64,000 nucleotides of DNA from NCBI GenBank assembly GCA_003212395.1, contig QCPU01000004.1, forward strand, positions 1-64,000, written 5' to 3'. Below the pieces are notes generated by a model that worked only from the letters and a program-made list of their open reading frames with translations, made no database searches and was not told the origin of the DNA. Position 1 is the first letter of the stretch. The number at the start of each line of letters is the position of its first letter. Both the position numbers and the translations under genes were made by a program. Of the stretch, positions 47,512 through 58,464 are shown piece by piece. The stretch comes from Prochlorococcus sp. AG-442-B03 (GTDB lineage Bacteria; Cyanobacteriota; Cyanobacteriia; PCC-6307; Cyanobiaceae).

Positions 47512-49545
47512 GTGACTCATATCAAAAAAGGTAAACCATTTCCCTTAGGAAGTTCTATAACTTCACAAGGGGTTAATTTTTCCCTAGTAGCCACAAATGC
47601 AGAATATGTAGAAATCTTATTGTTTGAGAAAGAGGGCTCTATTTCCCCAAAAAGTATATTGAAACTAGATCAGAATCATAATACAGGTCCCTACTGGCAT
47701 GCAGAGGTAAAAAATCTAAATGAAGGTTGTATTTATGCTTTTAGAGTAAAACAAAAAAATAATGCCATCAACAATAATTATGAAAAAAAAGTATTACTCG
47801 ATCCATGTTCAAGAGGTATAACTGGGTGGGGAAGCTATAAAAGAGAAAATGCATTAAAAACGCAAGAAAATACTAATTCTTGTCTTAAAAGCGTCGTTTG
47901 CGATAGAAAATTATTTAATTTTAAGGATTTTCCAAGACCGAAACATTCTTGGGAAGAAACAATTATTTATGAACTCCATATCAAATCCTTCACTGAATCA
48001 ACTGATAAAACTGAAAGTTGTTTCAAAAAATTTTTAAAAAAAATTCCATATCTCAAAGAACTGGGAATTACCTCAATAGAATTACTTCCAATTTTTTGTT
48101 TTGATCCAACTGATGCACCAAATGGTTTAGAGAATTTTTGGGGTTATAGTCCAATTAATTGGTTTACTCCGCATTTTGAATACCTTTCTAATGAATCAGC
48201 TGAAAAAAATAGAGAGGAATTTAGAAAAATAGTAGAGGAGTGTCATAAGGCAGACATTGAAGTTATTTTAGATGTCGTATACAATCACACTTCTGAAGGA
48301 GATTCCAAAGGACCTGCTATATGTTGGAAAGGTATAGATGAAAACCTATATTACTTTATTGGGAAAGATAAAAATTATCAGGACGTATCTGGTTGTGGGA
48401 ATACAATTGCAGCAAACAGAGGATTAGTTAGAAAACTAATAATTGAATCATTGAAGTGTTGGGCCAGTGAATTTGGGGTTGATGGTTTTAGATTTGATTT
48501 AGGTATTGCCCTATCAAGAGGAGAAAATCTCTCGCCACTCGATAATCCTCCAATTTTTGAAGATATAGAATGTGAACCAGAACTTGTTGATATAAAGTTT
48601 ATAAGTGAGCCATGGGATTGTGGTGGTTTATATAAATTAGGTGATTTCCCATCTAAGAATACTTTCACTTGGAATGGTCATTTTAGAGATGATTTGCGAA
48701 GATTTTGGAAGGGGGATAAAGATGCAGCTTGGAATATGAGCGATAAAATCAAAGGTACTCCATCGATTTATAAAGAAGATACTATTTTCCCAAAATCAAT
48801 CAACTTTATTACTTCACATGATGGATTCACTCTAAAAGATTTAGTCTCTTTCAATAGAAAACATAATTTTGCCAACAGAGAGCAAAACAGAGATGGTGAT
48901 AACCATAACAATTCATGGAATCATGGTATGGAGGGACCAACTACAAACTTATTAATTAATAATTTAAGAAAAAGACAACAAAAAAATCTTATTCTTAGTT
49001 TACTTATCTCTAAAGGTGTTCCAATGATACTTATGGGGGATGAGATAGGAAGGTCACAAGGCGGAAACAATAATTCTTGGTGCCAAAATAATGTATTGGG
49101 TTGGATGAATTGGGAACATGGTCAACAAGATTTGGAATTATTAGAATATTTTAAATACGTCATAAAAATCAGAAAAAAACTAATAAACATTTTTAATCCA
49201 TTTTTCTTCCCTAATAAGCAAATCAATGAAAATATTCCAACATATCATTGGCATGGAACAAAATTAGATAATCCCGATTGGAGTAGTTGGTCTCACACAG
49301 TTGCTTTTAGCATTAACAAAGGTATTACTAATCCGCTGGTCTGGATAGGTTTAAATGCATATTCAAAAAATATAGATTTCCCCTTGCCGAAATGTAAATA
49401 TAATTGGTTAAAAGTTATTGACACCAGCATTTCTGATATTTTTGAACCCTTAACTATCGATGATAATTTTGTTTCAATAAAGAGTAGAAGCTCTTTATTA
49501 ATCATTTCAGAAGAAGTATTTGGGTCAAAAAATAATTTATTCTAA
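47512..49545 (+). CDS. glgX: isoamylase-type glycogen debranching enzyme
   Basis: The enzyme hydrolyses alpha-1,6 branch points in glycogen, the night-time carbon store. The 677 residues start with GTG at 47512. An N-terminal CBM48-like domain (FPLGSSITSQGVNFSLVA, about 10-110) is followed by the GH13 barrel with DVVYNHTSEG, VDGFRFDLGIALSRG (nucleophile Asp), ISEPWDCGG (acid Glu) and INFITSHDGFTL. The C-terminal beta domain is present. The stop codon directly abuts tRNA-Gly on the other strand. Confidence 0.93.
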   Translation: MTHIKKGKPFPLGSSITSQGVNFSLVATNAEYVEILLFEKEGSISPKSILKLDQNHNTGPYWHAEVKNLNEGCIYAFRVKQKNNAINNNYEKKVLLDPCSRGITGWGSYKRENALKTQENTNSCLKSVVCDRKLFNFKDFPRPKHSWEETIIYELHIKSFTESTDKTESCFKKFLKKIPYLKELGITSIELLPIFCFDPTDAPNGLENFWGYSPINWFTPHFEYLSNESAEKNREEFRKIVEECHKADIEVILDVVYNHTSEGDSKGPAICWKGIDENLYYFIGKDKNYQDVSGCGNTIAANRGLVRKLIIESLKCWASEFGVDGFRFDLGIALSRGENLSPLDNPPIFEDIECEPELVDIKFISEPWDCGGLYKLGDFPSKNTFTWNGHFRDDLRRFWKGDKDAAWNMSDKIKGTPSIYKEDTIFPKSINFITSHDGFTLKDLVSFNRKHNFANREQNRDGDNHNNSWNHGMEGPTTNLLINNLRKRQQKNLILSLLISKGVPMILMGDEIGRSQGGNNNSWCQNNVLGWMNWEHGQQDLELLEYFKYVIKIRKKLINIFNPFFFPNKQINENIPTYHWHGTKLDNPDWSSWSHTVAFSINKGITNPLVWIGLNAYSKNIDFPLPKCKYNWLKVIDTSISDIFEPLTIDDNFVSIKSRSSLLIISEEVFGSKNNLF

Positions 49546-49616
49546 AGCGGGCGGCGGGAATCGAACCCGCATCTTCAGCTTGGAAGGCTGAGGTTTTACC
49601 ACTAAACCACGCCCGC
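49546..49616 (-). tRNA. tRNA-Gly (anticodon TCC)
   Basis: The minus-strand cloverleaf has acceptor GCGGGCG pairing with CGCCCGC, discriminator T at 49546, a D-arm with TGGTTTAGTGGTAAAACC, anticodon stem CAGC/GCTG around the loop CTTCCAA (anticodon TCC), and T-arm GCGGGTTCGATTCCCGC. It is 71 bases long and CCA is not encoded. It is convergent with glgX with no spacer. Confidence 0.96.
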
Positions 49617-49677
49617 ATTAAGTAATAGAATTACAATTGCAATAATACATTATCAAACAATCAACAAAGAAAAAAGA

Positions 49678-51075
49678 TTGGAAAATTCACACTCGAAAAA
49701 AAATATTACTAGATCAACAACAAGATTAATGTTCTCCTATGGGCTAGGAGACGCAGGCACAGGTTTAGTCGCGACGCAATTTGGTTTTTTTCTGTTCAAA
49801 TTCTTTATTTCTGCTGGTTTACCAGTAATAATTGCAGGTTCATTATTAATGTTAATAAAGATATGGGATGCAGTAAATGATCCGTTAATTGGATGGTTAA
49901 GTGATCGTACTAAATCAAGATGGGGGCCCAGAATCCCTTGGATGGTAGTAGCATCTGTACCTCTTGGTTTCTCTTTAGCTGCGATATGGTGGACACCCAC
50001 TGGCTCCGTTCTAACCAAGACTATTTACTATGCCATAATTTCTATAATCGTAATGACTGCTTATACAAGTATTAATCTTCCTTTTGCAGCTCTATCTACT
50101 GAAATTTCTGAAAAAACAGCAATAAGAACAAGACTAAACGCATCTAGATTTACTGGCTCAATAATTGCAGGACTAACTGGTTTAATAATTGCTGGATTTG
50201 TATTAGGTTCTGAAGGATCAGCAAATAATGAATATTTTTTAATGGGCAAAATAAGCGGATGTATTGCAGTTGCTGCAACATTAATTTCTTGTTGGGGATT
50301 AGCTCCATTCGCCAAAAAAGCAAGAAGGCCTTCAGGAAAAGTTGAAGCTATAACACTTCAATTCAAAAGGATCTTCAGAAATAAAAAATTTCTAAAAGTA
50401 ATAACGCTTTATATTCTTCTCTGGTGCGCCTTACAATTGATGCAAACAGTAGCGTTAATCTATGTAGAGGATGTACTGAATGTACCAACATATATTGCTA
50501 AGTGGATCCCGATACCTTTCCAAATTAGCGCTTTAGTTGGTTTACAAATATGGACCAGAGTATCGAATAAATTGAACAGGATTTCAGCTTTAAACTATGG
50601 AGCGATTATGTGGATTATTTCATGTACGGCAGCTTTATTTTTACCTTCATTATCAAAAATTTCAGTAGTTGGAGATAGTTTATTCCAAAATGCCAGCAAC
50701 ATTTTTCTCTTCATTATTTTAATTTTCATAATCTGTCTTATTGGAATTGGAGCTTCAACTGCTTTTCTTATCCCTTGGTCACTACTTCCTGATGCAATAG
50801 ACGAAGACCCAGAGAAACCTGCAGGACTATATACTGCCTGGATGGTACTTATTCAGAAGATTGGTATCGCGTTTAGTGTTCAATTATTAGGATTTTTATT
50901 GTATTTATCAGGCTATCAATCATGCTTTGTTGATAAAGATGGTCCAAATATTATTGAACAATGCTACTCAGCACAATTAACTATTAGATTATGTATTGGT
51001 TTTATACCCTCAATACTGGTAATAATTGGTCTTTTAATCATGAGAAAATGGGATCAAAAATTAATTACAAACTAA
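49678..51075 (+). CDS. GPH-family (MelB-like) sugar:cation symporter
   Basis: The 465 residues have about twelve hydrophobic helices. FSYGLGDAGTGLVATQFGFF at the N terminus and the loop WDAVNDPLIGWLSDRTKSRWGPRIPW, spanning about 60-85, carry the conserved Asp and Arg residues of the glycoside-pentoside-hexuronide family. The transported solute is unknown; a photoautotroph might use it for export or for uptake of a small glycoside. The start is TTG at 49678. It is followed by the MlaE-type permease after 9 bases. Confidence 0.85.
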   Translation: MENSHSKKNITRSTTRLMFSYGLGDAGTGLVATQFGFFLFKFFISAGLPVIIAGSLLMLIKIWDAVNDPLIGWLSDRTKSRWGPRIPWMVVASVPLGFSLAAIWWTPTGSVLTKTIYYAIISIIVMTAYTSINLPFAALSTEISEKTAIRTRLNASRFTGSIIAGLTGLIIAGFVLGSEGSANNEYFLMGKISGCIAVAATLISCWGLAPFAKKARRPSGKVEAITLQFKRIFRNKKFLKVITLYILLWCALQLMQTVALIYVEDVLNVPTYIAKWIPIPFQISALVGLQIWTRVSNKLNRISALNYGAIMWIISCTAALFLPSLSKISVVGDSLFQNASNIFLFIILIFIICLIGIGASTAFLIPWSLLPDAIDEDPEKPAGLYTAWMVLIQKIGIAFSVQLLGFLLYLSGYQSCFVDKDGPNIIEQCYSAQLTIRLCIGFIPSILVIIGLLIMRKWDQKLITN

Positions 51076-51084
51076 CATAAAGAT

Positions 51085-51840
51085 ATGTATTACCTAAATT
51101 TTTTCAAAAGACTTCTAAGCAGCTTAATCATTGGCGGGCAAGCAATTAATTTTATCTTTAAGGGTAAAATTTCCAAAAATGATCTCTTTGACCAACTTAT
51201 GGAGTCAGGTCCCGGCAGTTTATTAATTGTATTAATTACTGGAATTGCCGCAGGTACAGTTTTTAATATTCAAGTTGCATCACAACTTACAAGCATGGGG
51301 GTTTCAAGTGAAATCGGAGGTTTATTAGCAGTAGGAATGGCAAGAGAAATGGCTCCTCTTCTAACTGCTACTTTAATGACTGGAAAGGTTGCAACTGCAT
51401 ATGCTGCTCAACTAGGTACTATGAAAGTTACAGAACAAATTGAGGCAATAACCATGCTAAGGACCGAACCAGTCCAATATTTGGTAGTCCCGAGGTTACT
51501 ATCGATGGTAATAATGTCTCCAATACAGTGTCTTTTGTTTTTATCTGTATCCTTATGGAGTGGACAAATTTGGAGCACAATTTTTTATAAAGTTCCTCCA
51601 ATAGTTTTTTGGACATCTGTAAGATCAGGTAATGTGAGTTTAACTAGTACAGACTTAACTTCAATGTTAATAAAATCTATTGTGTTCGGATTACTTATTT
51701 CAATCATTGCTTGTGGATATGGACTCACAACTAAAGGTGGTCCAAAAGAAGTTGGAACAAGTACAACAGGCGCAGTTGTAATGACTCTCGTTACTGTATC
51801 TTTAATGGATGTATTACTAACACAAATTTTATTTGGATGA
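51085..51840 (+). CDS. MlaE-type ABC lipid transporter permease
   Basis: The 251 residues have about five to six hydrophobic segments. GPGSLLIVLITGIAAGTVF, VGMAREMAPLLTATLMTGKV and AQLGTMKVTEQIEAI carry the DUF140/MlaE signature. Relatives are plant TGD1 and bacterial MlaE, which move phospholipids between membranes. The ATPase and MCE substrate-binding partners are not in the window. The stop overlaps the start of the DUF3119 gene. Confidence 0.9.
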   Translation: MYYLNFFKRLLSSLIIGGQAINFIFKGKISKNDLFDQLMESGPGSLLIVLITGIAAGTVFNIQVASQLTSMGVSSEIGGLLAVGMAREMAPLLTATLMTGKVATAYAAQLGTMKVTEQIEAITMLRTEPVQYLVVPRLLSMVIMSPIQCLLFLSVSLWSGQIWSTIFYKVPPIVFWTSVRSGNVSLTSTDLTSMLIKSIVFGLLISIIACGYGLTTKGGPKEVGTSTTGAVVMTLVTVSLMDVLLTQILFG

Positions 51841-52249
51841 TTCTATGTTTAACACTAAATCAAAAAAAGAGGAACCAGTAATAATATCTCCATCATTTCA
51901 GTTGCCAATAATTCTAATTGTTTTAAGTTTTATGCTTTTGTTTTTGAATATTGGTTCCTTACCAACAATAGTTTTTGCTTCTTTTAGCTTTTTTTTATTA
52001 CTTCAGTCATTAACCTTAAGAATAAAAATAACAAATGATGATTTTATCGTTTTACAATTAGGAAAAGAGATTAGAACTTTTCCATTCAAGAACTGGATAT
52101 CATGGAAATTCTTTTTCCCTATAATCCCAGGTATTTTCTATTTTAGAGAAAAGTCCAGTCCTCATTTATTACCAATATTATTTAATCCAAAGCAATTAAA
52201 AGATGAACTCATAAAAAAAGTTGAATCCCTAGAAATTAAAAATTCTTAA
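51833..52249 (+). CDS. DUF3119 family protein
   Basis: The 138 residues have two adjacent hydrophobic segments (about 22-40 and 45-62), then a soluble part with RTFPFKNWISWKFFFPIIPG and SSPHLLPILFNPKQL, which fit DUF3119 of cyanobacteria. TTG at 51833 overlaps the permease gene; ATG at 51845 is an alternative four codons later. Position suggests a membrane-lipid role, but none is shown. Confidence 0.78.
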   Translation: MDDSMFNTKSKKEEPVIISPSFQLPIILIVLSFMLLFLNIGSLPTIVFASFSFFLLLQSLTLRIKITNDDFIVLQLGKEIRTFPFKNWISWKFFFPIIPGIFYFREKSSPHLLPILFNPKQLKDELIKKVESLEIKNS

Positions 52250-52284
52250 AACTCAGACTTTGCCTAATCATCAAAATTATTTCA

Positions 52285-53295
52285 ATGACCAATAACGAAA
52301 TTTCCGACAATAACCCTGACAAGGAATTAAAAATAGACAAGTCAATTTCAGATGATAAAACCAAACAAATTAGTAAGAATAAAACAACTCAAAATAAAAA
52401 AAATACAACAAAAAACGATAAGTCAACTAAATCTTTTGATGAAATTTCTAATGAAATTTTTAAAGATCTCGTTTCAAAAAAAGACTCTTTAGTTAAAGAA
52501 ATAAAAGAGTTAGAAACAAAAAAAAATGAAATAGAAAAAGATATTGAGTCAAATTTTAAAGGACAGTCAGATAATATTGCTAAAAGAGTTAAAGGCTTTC
52601 AAGAGTACTTAACTGGAGCTTTGCAGAATCTTTCCCAAAACGTAGAGAAACTTGAATTAGTTTCTCAACCAATAATCGTAAAGCCATCTCCCCTTGATGA
52701 GAATAAGCAAAAGAATACTACAAGTAATGTGGTTAATGTTCCTGCTCTTTCTGAAACATTTAAACCAGATGAAAAGATTATAAAAAGTTGCTTTTCAAGT
52801 TTCACAGAACAACCTGATTTTTATGCTGAACCTTGGAAATTAAGAAGGAGTCTTGATTCATCAGATATAGAAATTATGAATGATTGGTTCTTTAACATGG
52901 GCGGAAGAGGTTCTCTTGAAAGTAGAGGTTCTCGACAAAAAAATGCCTTGTTATCAGCGGGTTTAATATCTATTCTTGGCGAATTATATGGAGATCAGTT
53001 TCAGACTCTTATTTTAGCCTCGCAGCCTGAAAGATTAGGCGAATGGAGAAGAATTCTTCAAGATTCACTGGGTCTCATGAGGGATGACTTTGGACCTAAT
53101 AGTGGGATTGTTCTTTTTGAAAGGCCTGAAGGTGTCATCGAAAGAGCTGATAGATTAGAAGTCGATGAAGAATTGCCATTTATTATCATTGATGCAGCAG
53201 AAACGTCTGTTGAAATTCCAATTCTTCAATTCCCATTATGGGTTGCATTTGCTGGCTCAGATAATGAAATTTATGATGATCTTGAACTAAACTAA
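52285..53295 (+). CDS. DUF3086 family protein
   Basis: The 336 residues have a low-complexity Lys/Asn/Asp-rich N terminus (about 1-60), a coiled coil at about 65-105 ([19 protein letters not shown]), and a conserved C-terminal domain (about 170-335) with [37 protein letters not shown] and [15 protein letters not shown]. This is DUF3086, restricted largely to cyanobacteria. The function is unknown. plsY follows after 5 bases. Confidence 0.82.
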   Translation: MTNNEISDNNPDKELKIDKSISDDKTKQISKNKTTQNKKNTTKNDKSTKSFDEISNEIFKDLVSKKDSLVKEIKELETKKNEIEKDIESNFKGQSDNIAKRVKGFQEYLTGALQNLSQNVEKLELVSQPIIVKPSPLDENKQKNTTSNVVNVPALSETFKPDEKIIKSCFSSFTEQPDFYAEPWKLRRSLDSSDIEIMNDWFFNMGGRGSLESRGSRQKNALLSAGLISILGELYGDQFQTLILASQPERLGEWRRILQDSLGLMRDDFGPNSGIVLFERPEGVIERADRLEVDEELPFIIIDAAETSVEIPILQFPLWVAFAGSDNEIYDDLELN

Positions 53296-53300
53296 TCTGT

Positions 53301-53891
53301 ATGAATATCTTAATAATTTTTACAAGTTATCTTTTAGGATCACTTCCGACAGGTTTTTTATTTGGAAAATATCTCAAAAATTTAGATCTAAGAACTTTAG
53401 GTTCTGGATCTACAGGTGCCACAAATGTCTTAAGAAATATTGGAAAATGGCCAGCACTTTTTGTATTTATCATTGATGTTGGGAAAGGCCTTATTGCAGT
53501 AAAAATTGCTCAATTTTATACTGACCAAGGATTAATAGAAGTTATAGCAGGCATATCCGCTATCTCAGGACATATTTGGCCAATATGGCTTAGAGGTAAA
53601 GGAGGGAAAGCTGTTGCTACTGGATTAGGTATGTTTTTGGCTCTTTCTTGGAAAGTAGGACTAGCATCTCTTGGTATTTTTTTAATAGTCCTAACAAAAA
53701 CTAAATTTGTTTCTCTTTCTAGTATTTCAGCGGCAATCTTACTGCCTATTTTTATGTTTTTTTACCTTGGTAAATTTATGCACTCATACTTTTTTATAAG
53801 TTTAATTGTGGCTTTATTAGTAATCTGGAAACATAGAACAAACATAACAAGATTACTCAAGGGAGAAGAATCCAAAATTAATCAGAGTTAA
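53301..53891 (+). CDS. plsY: glycerol-3-phosphate acyltransferase PlsY
   Basis: PlsY acylates glycerol 3-phosphate with acyl phosphate to start phospholipid synthesis. The 196 residues have about five membrane helices. Family motifs are [33 protein letters not shown], and [19 protein letters not shown]. Its last 14 bases overlap the 3' end of the convergent pyrF. Confidence 0.95.
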   Translation: MNILIIFTSYLLGSLPTGFLFGKYLKNLDLRTLGSGSTGATNVLRNIGKWPALFVFIIDVGKGLIAVKIAQFYTDQGLIEVIAGISAISGHIWPIWLRGKGGKAVATGLGMFLALSWKVGLASLGIFLIVLTKTKFVSLSSISAAILLPIFMFFYLGKFMHSYFFISLIVALLVIWKHRTNITRLLKGEESKINQS

Positions 53892-54606
53892 TAGATTTAA
53901 ATATTTCTATAAGAGCTTTATTAGGATCTATAGCTTTTGATATTGATCTACCAATGACTAATTTAGAAGCGCCATTATCTATAGCTTCATGGGGAGTCAT
54001 AATTCTATTTTGATCATCTTTATTTTCAATCTTTAACCTGATACCTGGTGTAATTAGTTCAAAATTATGCTTATAAATAGATCTCAACATTTTTACCTCC
54101 CAAGGCGAACAGACACATCCATCTAATCCAGCATCAAAAGACAACTTCGCAAGTCTCAATACATTTTCTTCAATTGAATTATTTCTATCAAGATCCGTTT
54201 GAAAATCTTTAAGAGAAAAGCTTGTTAAAACAGTTATTCCTACAACAAATGGAGGTTTTATGCTGACTGAGGTGGCTCCTTCTAAAGATGCTTTTTTCGA
54301 ATCCTTAAGAGCTTTTAGACCAGCTGAAGCATGAATAGATATTATATCAACCCCTAGTTTTGAAACTTGGAAACATGCTGCACTCATGGTATTAGGAATA
54401 TCATGGAATTTTAAGTCTAAAAAAATTTTTTTATTTAAACTCTTTAATATTTCAATAACTCTCGGCCCTTCCCTAACAAAAAGCTCTAAACCAACTTTCA
54501 CCCACTTAATGTTAGGACATTTTTCTAGAATTAATTTTGCTTGACTTACATCTAGTCCATCAATTGCCAATATTATTTTATCTTCTGAATTAAATCTGTT
54601 ATTCAT
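53878..54606 (-). CDS. pyrF: orotidine 5'-phosphate decarboxylase
   Basis: PyrF makes UMP. The 242 residues show the catalytic Asp-Lys-Asp segment [22 protein letters not shown], the phosphate-binding ITPGIRL and the final [10 protein letters not shown]. It is complete. Its start overlaps the tyrS stop by one base, so both are read together leftwards. Confidence 0.96.
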   Translation of the reverse strand: MNNRFNSEDKIILAIDGLDVSQAKLILEKCPNIKWVKVGLELFVREGPRVIEILKSLNKKIFLDLKFHDIPNTMSAACFQVSKLGVDIISIHASAGLKALKDSKKASLEGATSVSIKPPFVVGITVLTSFSLKDFQTDLDRNNSIEENVLRLAKLSFDAGLDGCVCSPWEVKMLRSIYKHNFELITPGIRLKIENKDDQNRIMTPHEAIDNGASKLVIGRSISKAIDPNKALIEIFKSINSD

Positions 54607-55850
54607 TAATTTTCAGTTTCAAACCTCTTAATTAATTTTTTTCCAATTTGCAAAATTTTCCCTTCCAAATCATTTTTTGAATCAAAAACTAAATCAGGAT
54701 TTATTACTTTCTGACTATCAATTTTTACGCCCCCACCTTTAATAGATCTTTTGGATTCGCTGCTAGATTTGAAAAGTTTTAGAGCACTTAGCAAGTAAAA
54801 AAACTTAACTGGAAAAACTATTTCTTTTAATGAAACCTCTGGAATTTCTCCAACTTTTTCTTTGTGTCCAAGGAATAATTTTTCGCAGTTTGATTGCGCC
54901 TTTAATGCTTCTTCAGCCCCATGGAATAAAGTAGTAACTTCTAGAGCCATTCTTCTCTGTAATTCACGAGGATTTGAGTTTTCAAGAAAACTTAAATCCA
55001 ATTCAGTAAGTAATTCAAAATATGTAGGTATTACATTATCAGGTACTTTTTCTAATTTTGAATACATTAAAAGAGGATCATCAGTCAAACCGACAGTGTT
55101 AAATTCAGATTTACTCATCTTCTTAATCCCATCTAAACCTATCAAAATTGGCAATAGAACACCAAATTGAGGTTCTTGTTTAAAATGCCTTTGAAGATCT
55201 CTTCCTATCGCAATATTAAATTTCTGATCTGTACCTCCAAGCTCAATATCTGATTGAACAACTACCGAATCGTAACCTTGTAATAGTGGATATAAGAATT
55301 CATGCAAGGCAATTGGAACTTGTGAAGTGTACCTTTTACTAAATTCCTCCTTTGCCAGCATTTGACTAACTGTTGCACTACCCATTAATTCAATTATTGA
55401 ATTAAGATTTAACCCTTTTAACCATTCACTGTTGTATCTAATTTCTATTCTATCTTTTGAATCAAAATCTAAAATAGATTCATTAGCTGGCTTACCCATT
55501 CCTAGTTGGGTTAGATATGTTTTTGCATTATCCTTAACTTGTTTTTCCGATAACTGCACTCTTGTTTTGTTTTTTCCAGTTGGGTCTCCAATTTGAGCAG
55601 TAAAATCCCCAATAATTAAAACTGCAATATGTCCATTATCTTGGAATGCCCTAAGTTTTTTAAACAGTATGCTGTGCCCAATATGAATATCTGTTCCAGT
55701 TGGATCGATTCCTAGTTTAACCCTCAATTTTTTATTATTTTTTTTCGCATGATCAATTATCTCCGAAAAAGTTTCATCTGTTCCCTTAATTGGAAAATAT
55801 TCTTCTATTCCTCTTGAAAGCCATGATGGCAATATTGAATTATCTGACAT
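54606..55850 (-). CDS. tyrS: tyrosyl-tRNA synthetase
   Basis: The 414 residues form a class I synthetase with the HIGH box ([10 protein letters not shown]), KMSKS ([10 protein letters not shown]) and a tyrosine-binding region [20 protein letters not shown] (about 214-233). The C-terminal S4-like RNA-binding domain (about 355-410, [16 protein letters not shown]) is present. This is the TyrRS form lacking the long insertion of other bacteria. DUF1825 precedes it by 19 bases. Confidence 0.96.
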   Translation of the reverse strand: MSDNSILPSWLSRGIEEYFPIKGTDETFSEIIDHAKKNNKKLRVKLGIDPTGTDIHIGHSILFKKLRAFQDNGHIAVLIIGDFTAQIGDPTGKNKTRVQLSEKQVKDNAKTYLTQLGMGKPANESILDFDSKDRIEIRYNSEWLKGLNLNSIIELMGSATVSQMLAKEEFSKRYTSQVPIALHEFLYPLLQGYDSVVVQSDIELGGTDQKFNIAIGRDLQRHFKQEPQFGVLLPILIGLDGIKKMSKSEFNTVGLTDDPLLMYSKLEKVPDNVIPTYFELLTELDLSFLENSNPRELQRRMALEVTTLFHGAEEALKAQSNCEKLFLGHKEKVGEIPEVSLKEIVFPVKFFYLLSALKLFKSSSESKRSIKGGGVKIDSQKVINPDLVFDSKNDLEGKILQIGKKLIKRFETEN

Positions 55851-55869
55851 AAAGCTTTAACCGTTAAAT

Positions 55870-56193
55870 TTAAGAAGTTTTATCAAGTTCATCTTTCATT
55901 CTTATTAAGGTTTTATTCATCTGATCGAACATTTGATCAGGAGTAATACCAAATTGATTTAACTGTGTCTTTAATTGTTCTACTGTCATTTTTGCTTGAA
56001 AATCTTCAGACAATTCAAATCGCTTCATAAATACCTTATAACGATCCATAAGAGATTCCATTTTTTTTATAAACATTTTTTTCCCTTCTCTGTCAAATTT
56101 TCCATAATCAGAACCAAGTTTCATAAGTTCTTGGTAATCTGTAAAAAGCTTTTTAGCTTCTTCTTGAACTATGTCCGACTCAAAAAATCCCAT
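55870..56193 (-). CDS. DUF1825 family protein
   Basis: The 107 residues are almost entirely helical and charged (MGFFESDIVQEEAKKLFTDY, YGKFDREGKKMFIKKM, FGITPDQMFDQMN). The pattern matches DUF1825, a small soluble protein found throughout cyanobacteria. The function is unknown. It is upstream of tyrS on the same strand and probably co-transcribed. Confidence 0.85.
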   Translation of the reverse strand: MGFFESDIVQEEAKKLFTDYQELMKLGSDYGKFDREGKKMFIKKMESLMDRYKVFMKRFELSEDFQAKMTVEQLKTQLNQFGITPDQMFDQMNKTLIRMKDELDKTS

Positions 56194-56343
56194 TTCTATT
56201 TTTTACTTCGCAAGATTAAGGCTCAATTACAAGATAACAAGAATCTTTTAAATTGATTAGAACATTAATAAATTTTAGTTTAAAAATAATTCTTTGATTT
56301 ATATTTTTTCAGAATTAAATTTAGTAGACACATTTTATAAATA

Positions 56344-56955
56344 TTGGAAAAATTCAACGTAAATAATATTTCAAACCAAAATAGACAATTTGAATTATTT
56401 GGTTCAAATGTAAATACATCAATTAATTGTCAAAACTCAAATAATCTAAAAATCAACGGCGAAATCCTTACTGAATGGAGAAGTAAAATACATAATCACC
56501 AATTCAAAATTTTAGAAGATACACACAATAAAACTGTGCATCAAACAAGTCTTCTTATAAGTACAATTTCCAACGAAAGAAAAATTGATCCTTTTTCCCT
56601 GCAGCCATTATCATTGAACTTTTGGAGAACCAATCAATATATACATAATGGTCCAGCAATGTATTTTGTAATTGACTCAATGGAAAGTTCTCAAATAATC
56701 CTTTATATAGGAGAAACAAATTCAGCAAATAAAAGATGGAAGGGAGAACATGACTGTAAAAATTATCTAATGAATTATAAAGAAGCCCTAGCTCATAACA
56801 ACCTCTCAAGTCACCAAGATATTCGTTTCTTCTTAGATGTACCTAAAGAAGTAAAATTAAGACGTAAATTAGAACAGCAACTGATATATTTATGGTTACC
56901 ACCTTTTAATAAAGAAACTCGAGACAGGTGGGCAACTACTTTCACAAATAACTAA
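56344..56955 (+). CDS. GIY-YIG-like nuclease domain protein
   Basis: The 203 residues start with TTG at 56344. The N-terminal part (1-100) is polar and unrecognised. Residues about 104-195 fit a GIY-YIG fold: PAMYFVIDS and IILYIGETNSANKRWKGEHD supply the two strand motifs and the Arg of the active site, and LEQQLIYLWLPPFNKETR supplies the metal-binding Glu and conserved Asn. The target (branched DNA, repair or otherwise) is unknown. It is divergent from DUF1825 and 24 bases before pepA. Confidence 0.7.
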   Translation: MEKFNVNNISNQNRQFELFGSNVNTSINCQNSNNLKINGEILTEWRSKIHNHQFKILEDTHNKTVHQTSLLISTISNERKIDPFSLQPLSLNFWRTNQYIHNGPAMYFVIDSMESSQIILYIGETNSANKRWKGEHDCKNYLMNYKEALAHNNLSSHQDIRFFLDVPKEVKLRRKLEQQLIYLWLPPFNKETRDRWATTFTNN

Positions 56956-56979
56956 AAGTTAATTAAATCCATTTTACAA

Positions 56980-58452
56980 ATGCAATTTTCCACATTCAAA
57001 AAAAATCTAGACAACTGGCAAGGTGATTCATTAATTTTGGGCGTCTTAGAGGAAGAAATTGCAAGCCAACTTGAAAACATAAAATTTGTCGTTGACCCAA
57101 AATTATTACTAAAAAAAGTTACTCAAAAAAAATTCAAAGGGGAAAAAGGAAAAACTTTAAGCTTTGAATTTTTAGATCAAAAATTAGAAACTTTAATCAT
57201 AGTTGGTCTTGGCAAATCGAAAGACCTAGATAAGAGTGATATAGAAAACTCCATAGGAAATCTAATTAGGAAAACTGTTGATAAAAATGAAAAAGTCAGT
57301 ATCTTGCTACCCTGGGAATTAATAAATTCACAACTAGAAATAAATCAACTAGCAGAGTCAGCCAGATTATCTGCTTATAAGGACAATAGATTCAATAAGA
57401 AAAAAGATGAAAAAAAAGTTCTTAAAGAAATAGAGTTTTTGAATTTAAAAGAAGTTGAGAATATCAGCTTTGAAGAGACAGAAAAAATATGTGAAGGTGT
57501 AGAACTAGCCAGAAGACTTGTAGCCGCCCCTCCAAATAGCCTTACGCCTCATGAAATGTCTATGCAAGCTTCTCAAATAGCTAAAGATCATGGTTTGGAA
57601 GTAAAAATTTTAGAGGCAAAAGAATGTGAAGATTTAGGAATGGGTGCATATTTAGCTGTAGCAAAAGGTTCTGATCTAGATCCTAAATTTATACATCTTA
57701 CTTTGAAGTCAGAGGGGCCTATAAAAGAAAAAATTGCGCTCGTTGGGAAGGGTTTAACCTTTGATTCTGGAGGATACAACCTAAAAGTAGGAGCCTCTCA
57801 AATTGAAATGATGAAATATGATATGGGCGGAAGCGCCGCAGTTTTAGGAGCAGCAAAAGCACTTGGAGCAATAAAACCAAAAGGACTAGAAATACATTTT
57901 ATTGTGGCAGCTTGCGAAAATATGATAAACGGATCTGCAGTTCATCCAGGAGATGTAGTGAAAGCATCTAATGGTAAGACAATTGAAATAAATAATACTG
58001 ATGCAGAGGGTAGACTCACATTAGCTGATGCTTTAACTTATGCATCAAATTTAAAACCGGATTCAATCATAGATCTTGCCACTTTAACAGGAGCAATTGT
58101 TGTTGCTTTAGGGAATGATGTAGCTGGATTCTGGAGCAATAATGATGATCTAGCAAATGATCTAAAAACTGCATCAACTCAGGCTGGAGAAGAATTATGG
58201 CAAATGCCTTTACAAAAATCTTATAGAGAAGGGTTAAAGTCTCATATAGCTGACATGAAAAATACAGGTCCTAGAGCAGGTGGGTCAATAACTGCTGCTT
58301 TGTTTTTAGAGGAATTCTTTCATGAAGATATAAAATGGGCACATATTGATATTGCTGGGACTTGTTGGACTGATAAGAATAAGGGAATTAATCCATCAGG
58401 TGCAACCGGTTTTGGAGTTAAAACTCTTGTTCAATGGATTCAAAATAAATAG
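56980..58452 (+). CDS. pepA: leucyl aminopeptidase (M17)
   Basis: This is a two-metal aminopeptidase of the cytosol. The 490 residues have a variable N-terminal domain (about 1-165) and a catalytic domain with [48 protein letters not shown] and the signature [14 protein letters not shown]. All metal ligands appear conserved. It is complete and convergent with msrA across 12 bases. Confidence 0.96.
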   Translation: MQFSTFKKNLDNWQGDSLILGVLEEEIASQLENIKFVVDPKLLLKKVTQKKFKGEKGKTLSFEFLDQKLETLIIVGLGKSKDLDKSDIENSIGNLIRKTVDKNEKVSILLPWELINSQLEINQLAESARLSAYKDNRFNKKKDEKKVLKEIEFLNLKEVENISFEETEKICEGVELARRLVAAPPNSLTPHEMSMQASQIAKDHGLEVKILEAKECEDLGMGAYLAVAKGSDLDPKFIHLTLKSEGPIKEKIALVGKGLTFDSGGYNLKVGASQIEMMKYDMGGSAAVLGAAKALGAIKPKGLEIHFIVAACENMINGSAVHPGDVVKASNGKTIEINNTDAEGRLTLADALTYASNLKPDSIIDLATLTGAIVVALGNDVAGFWSNNDDLANDLKTASTQAGEELWQMPLQKSYREGLKSHIADMKNTGPRAGGSITAALFLEEFFHEDIKWAHIDIAGTCWTDKNKGINPSGATGFGVKTLVQWIQNK

Positions 58453-58464
58453 CTATTTTTAAAA

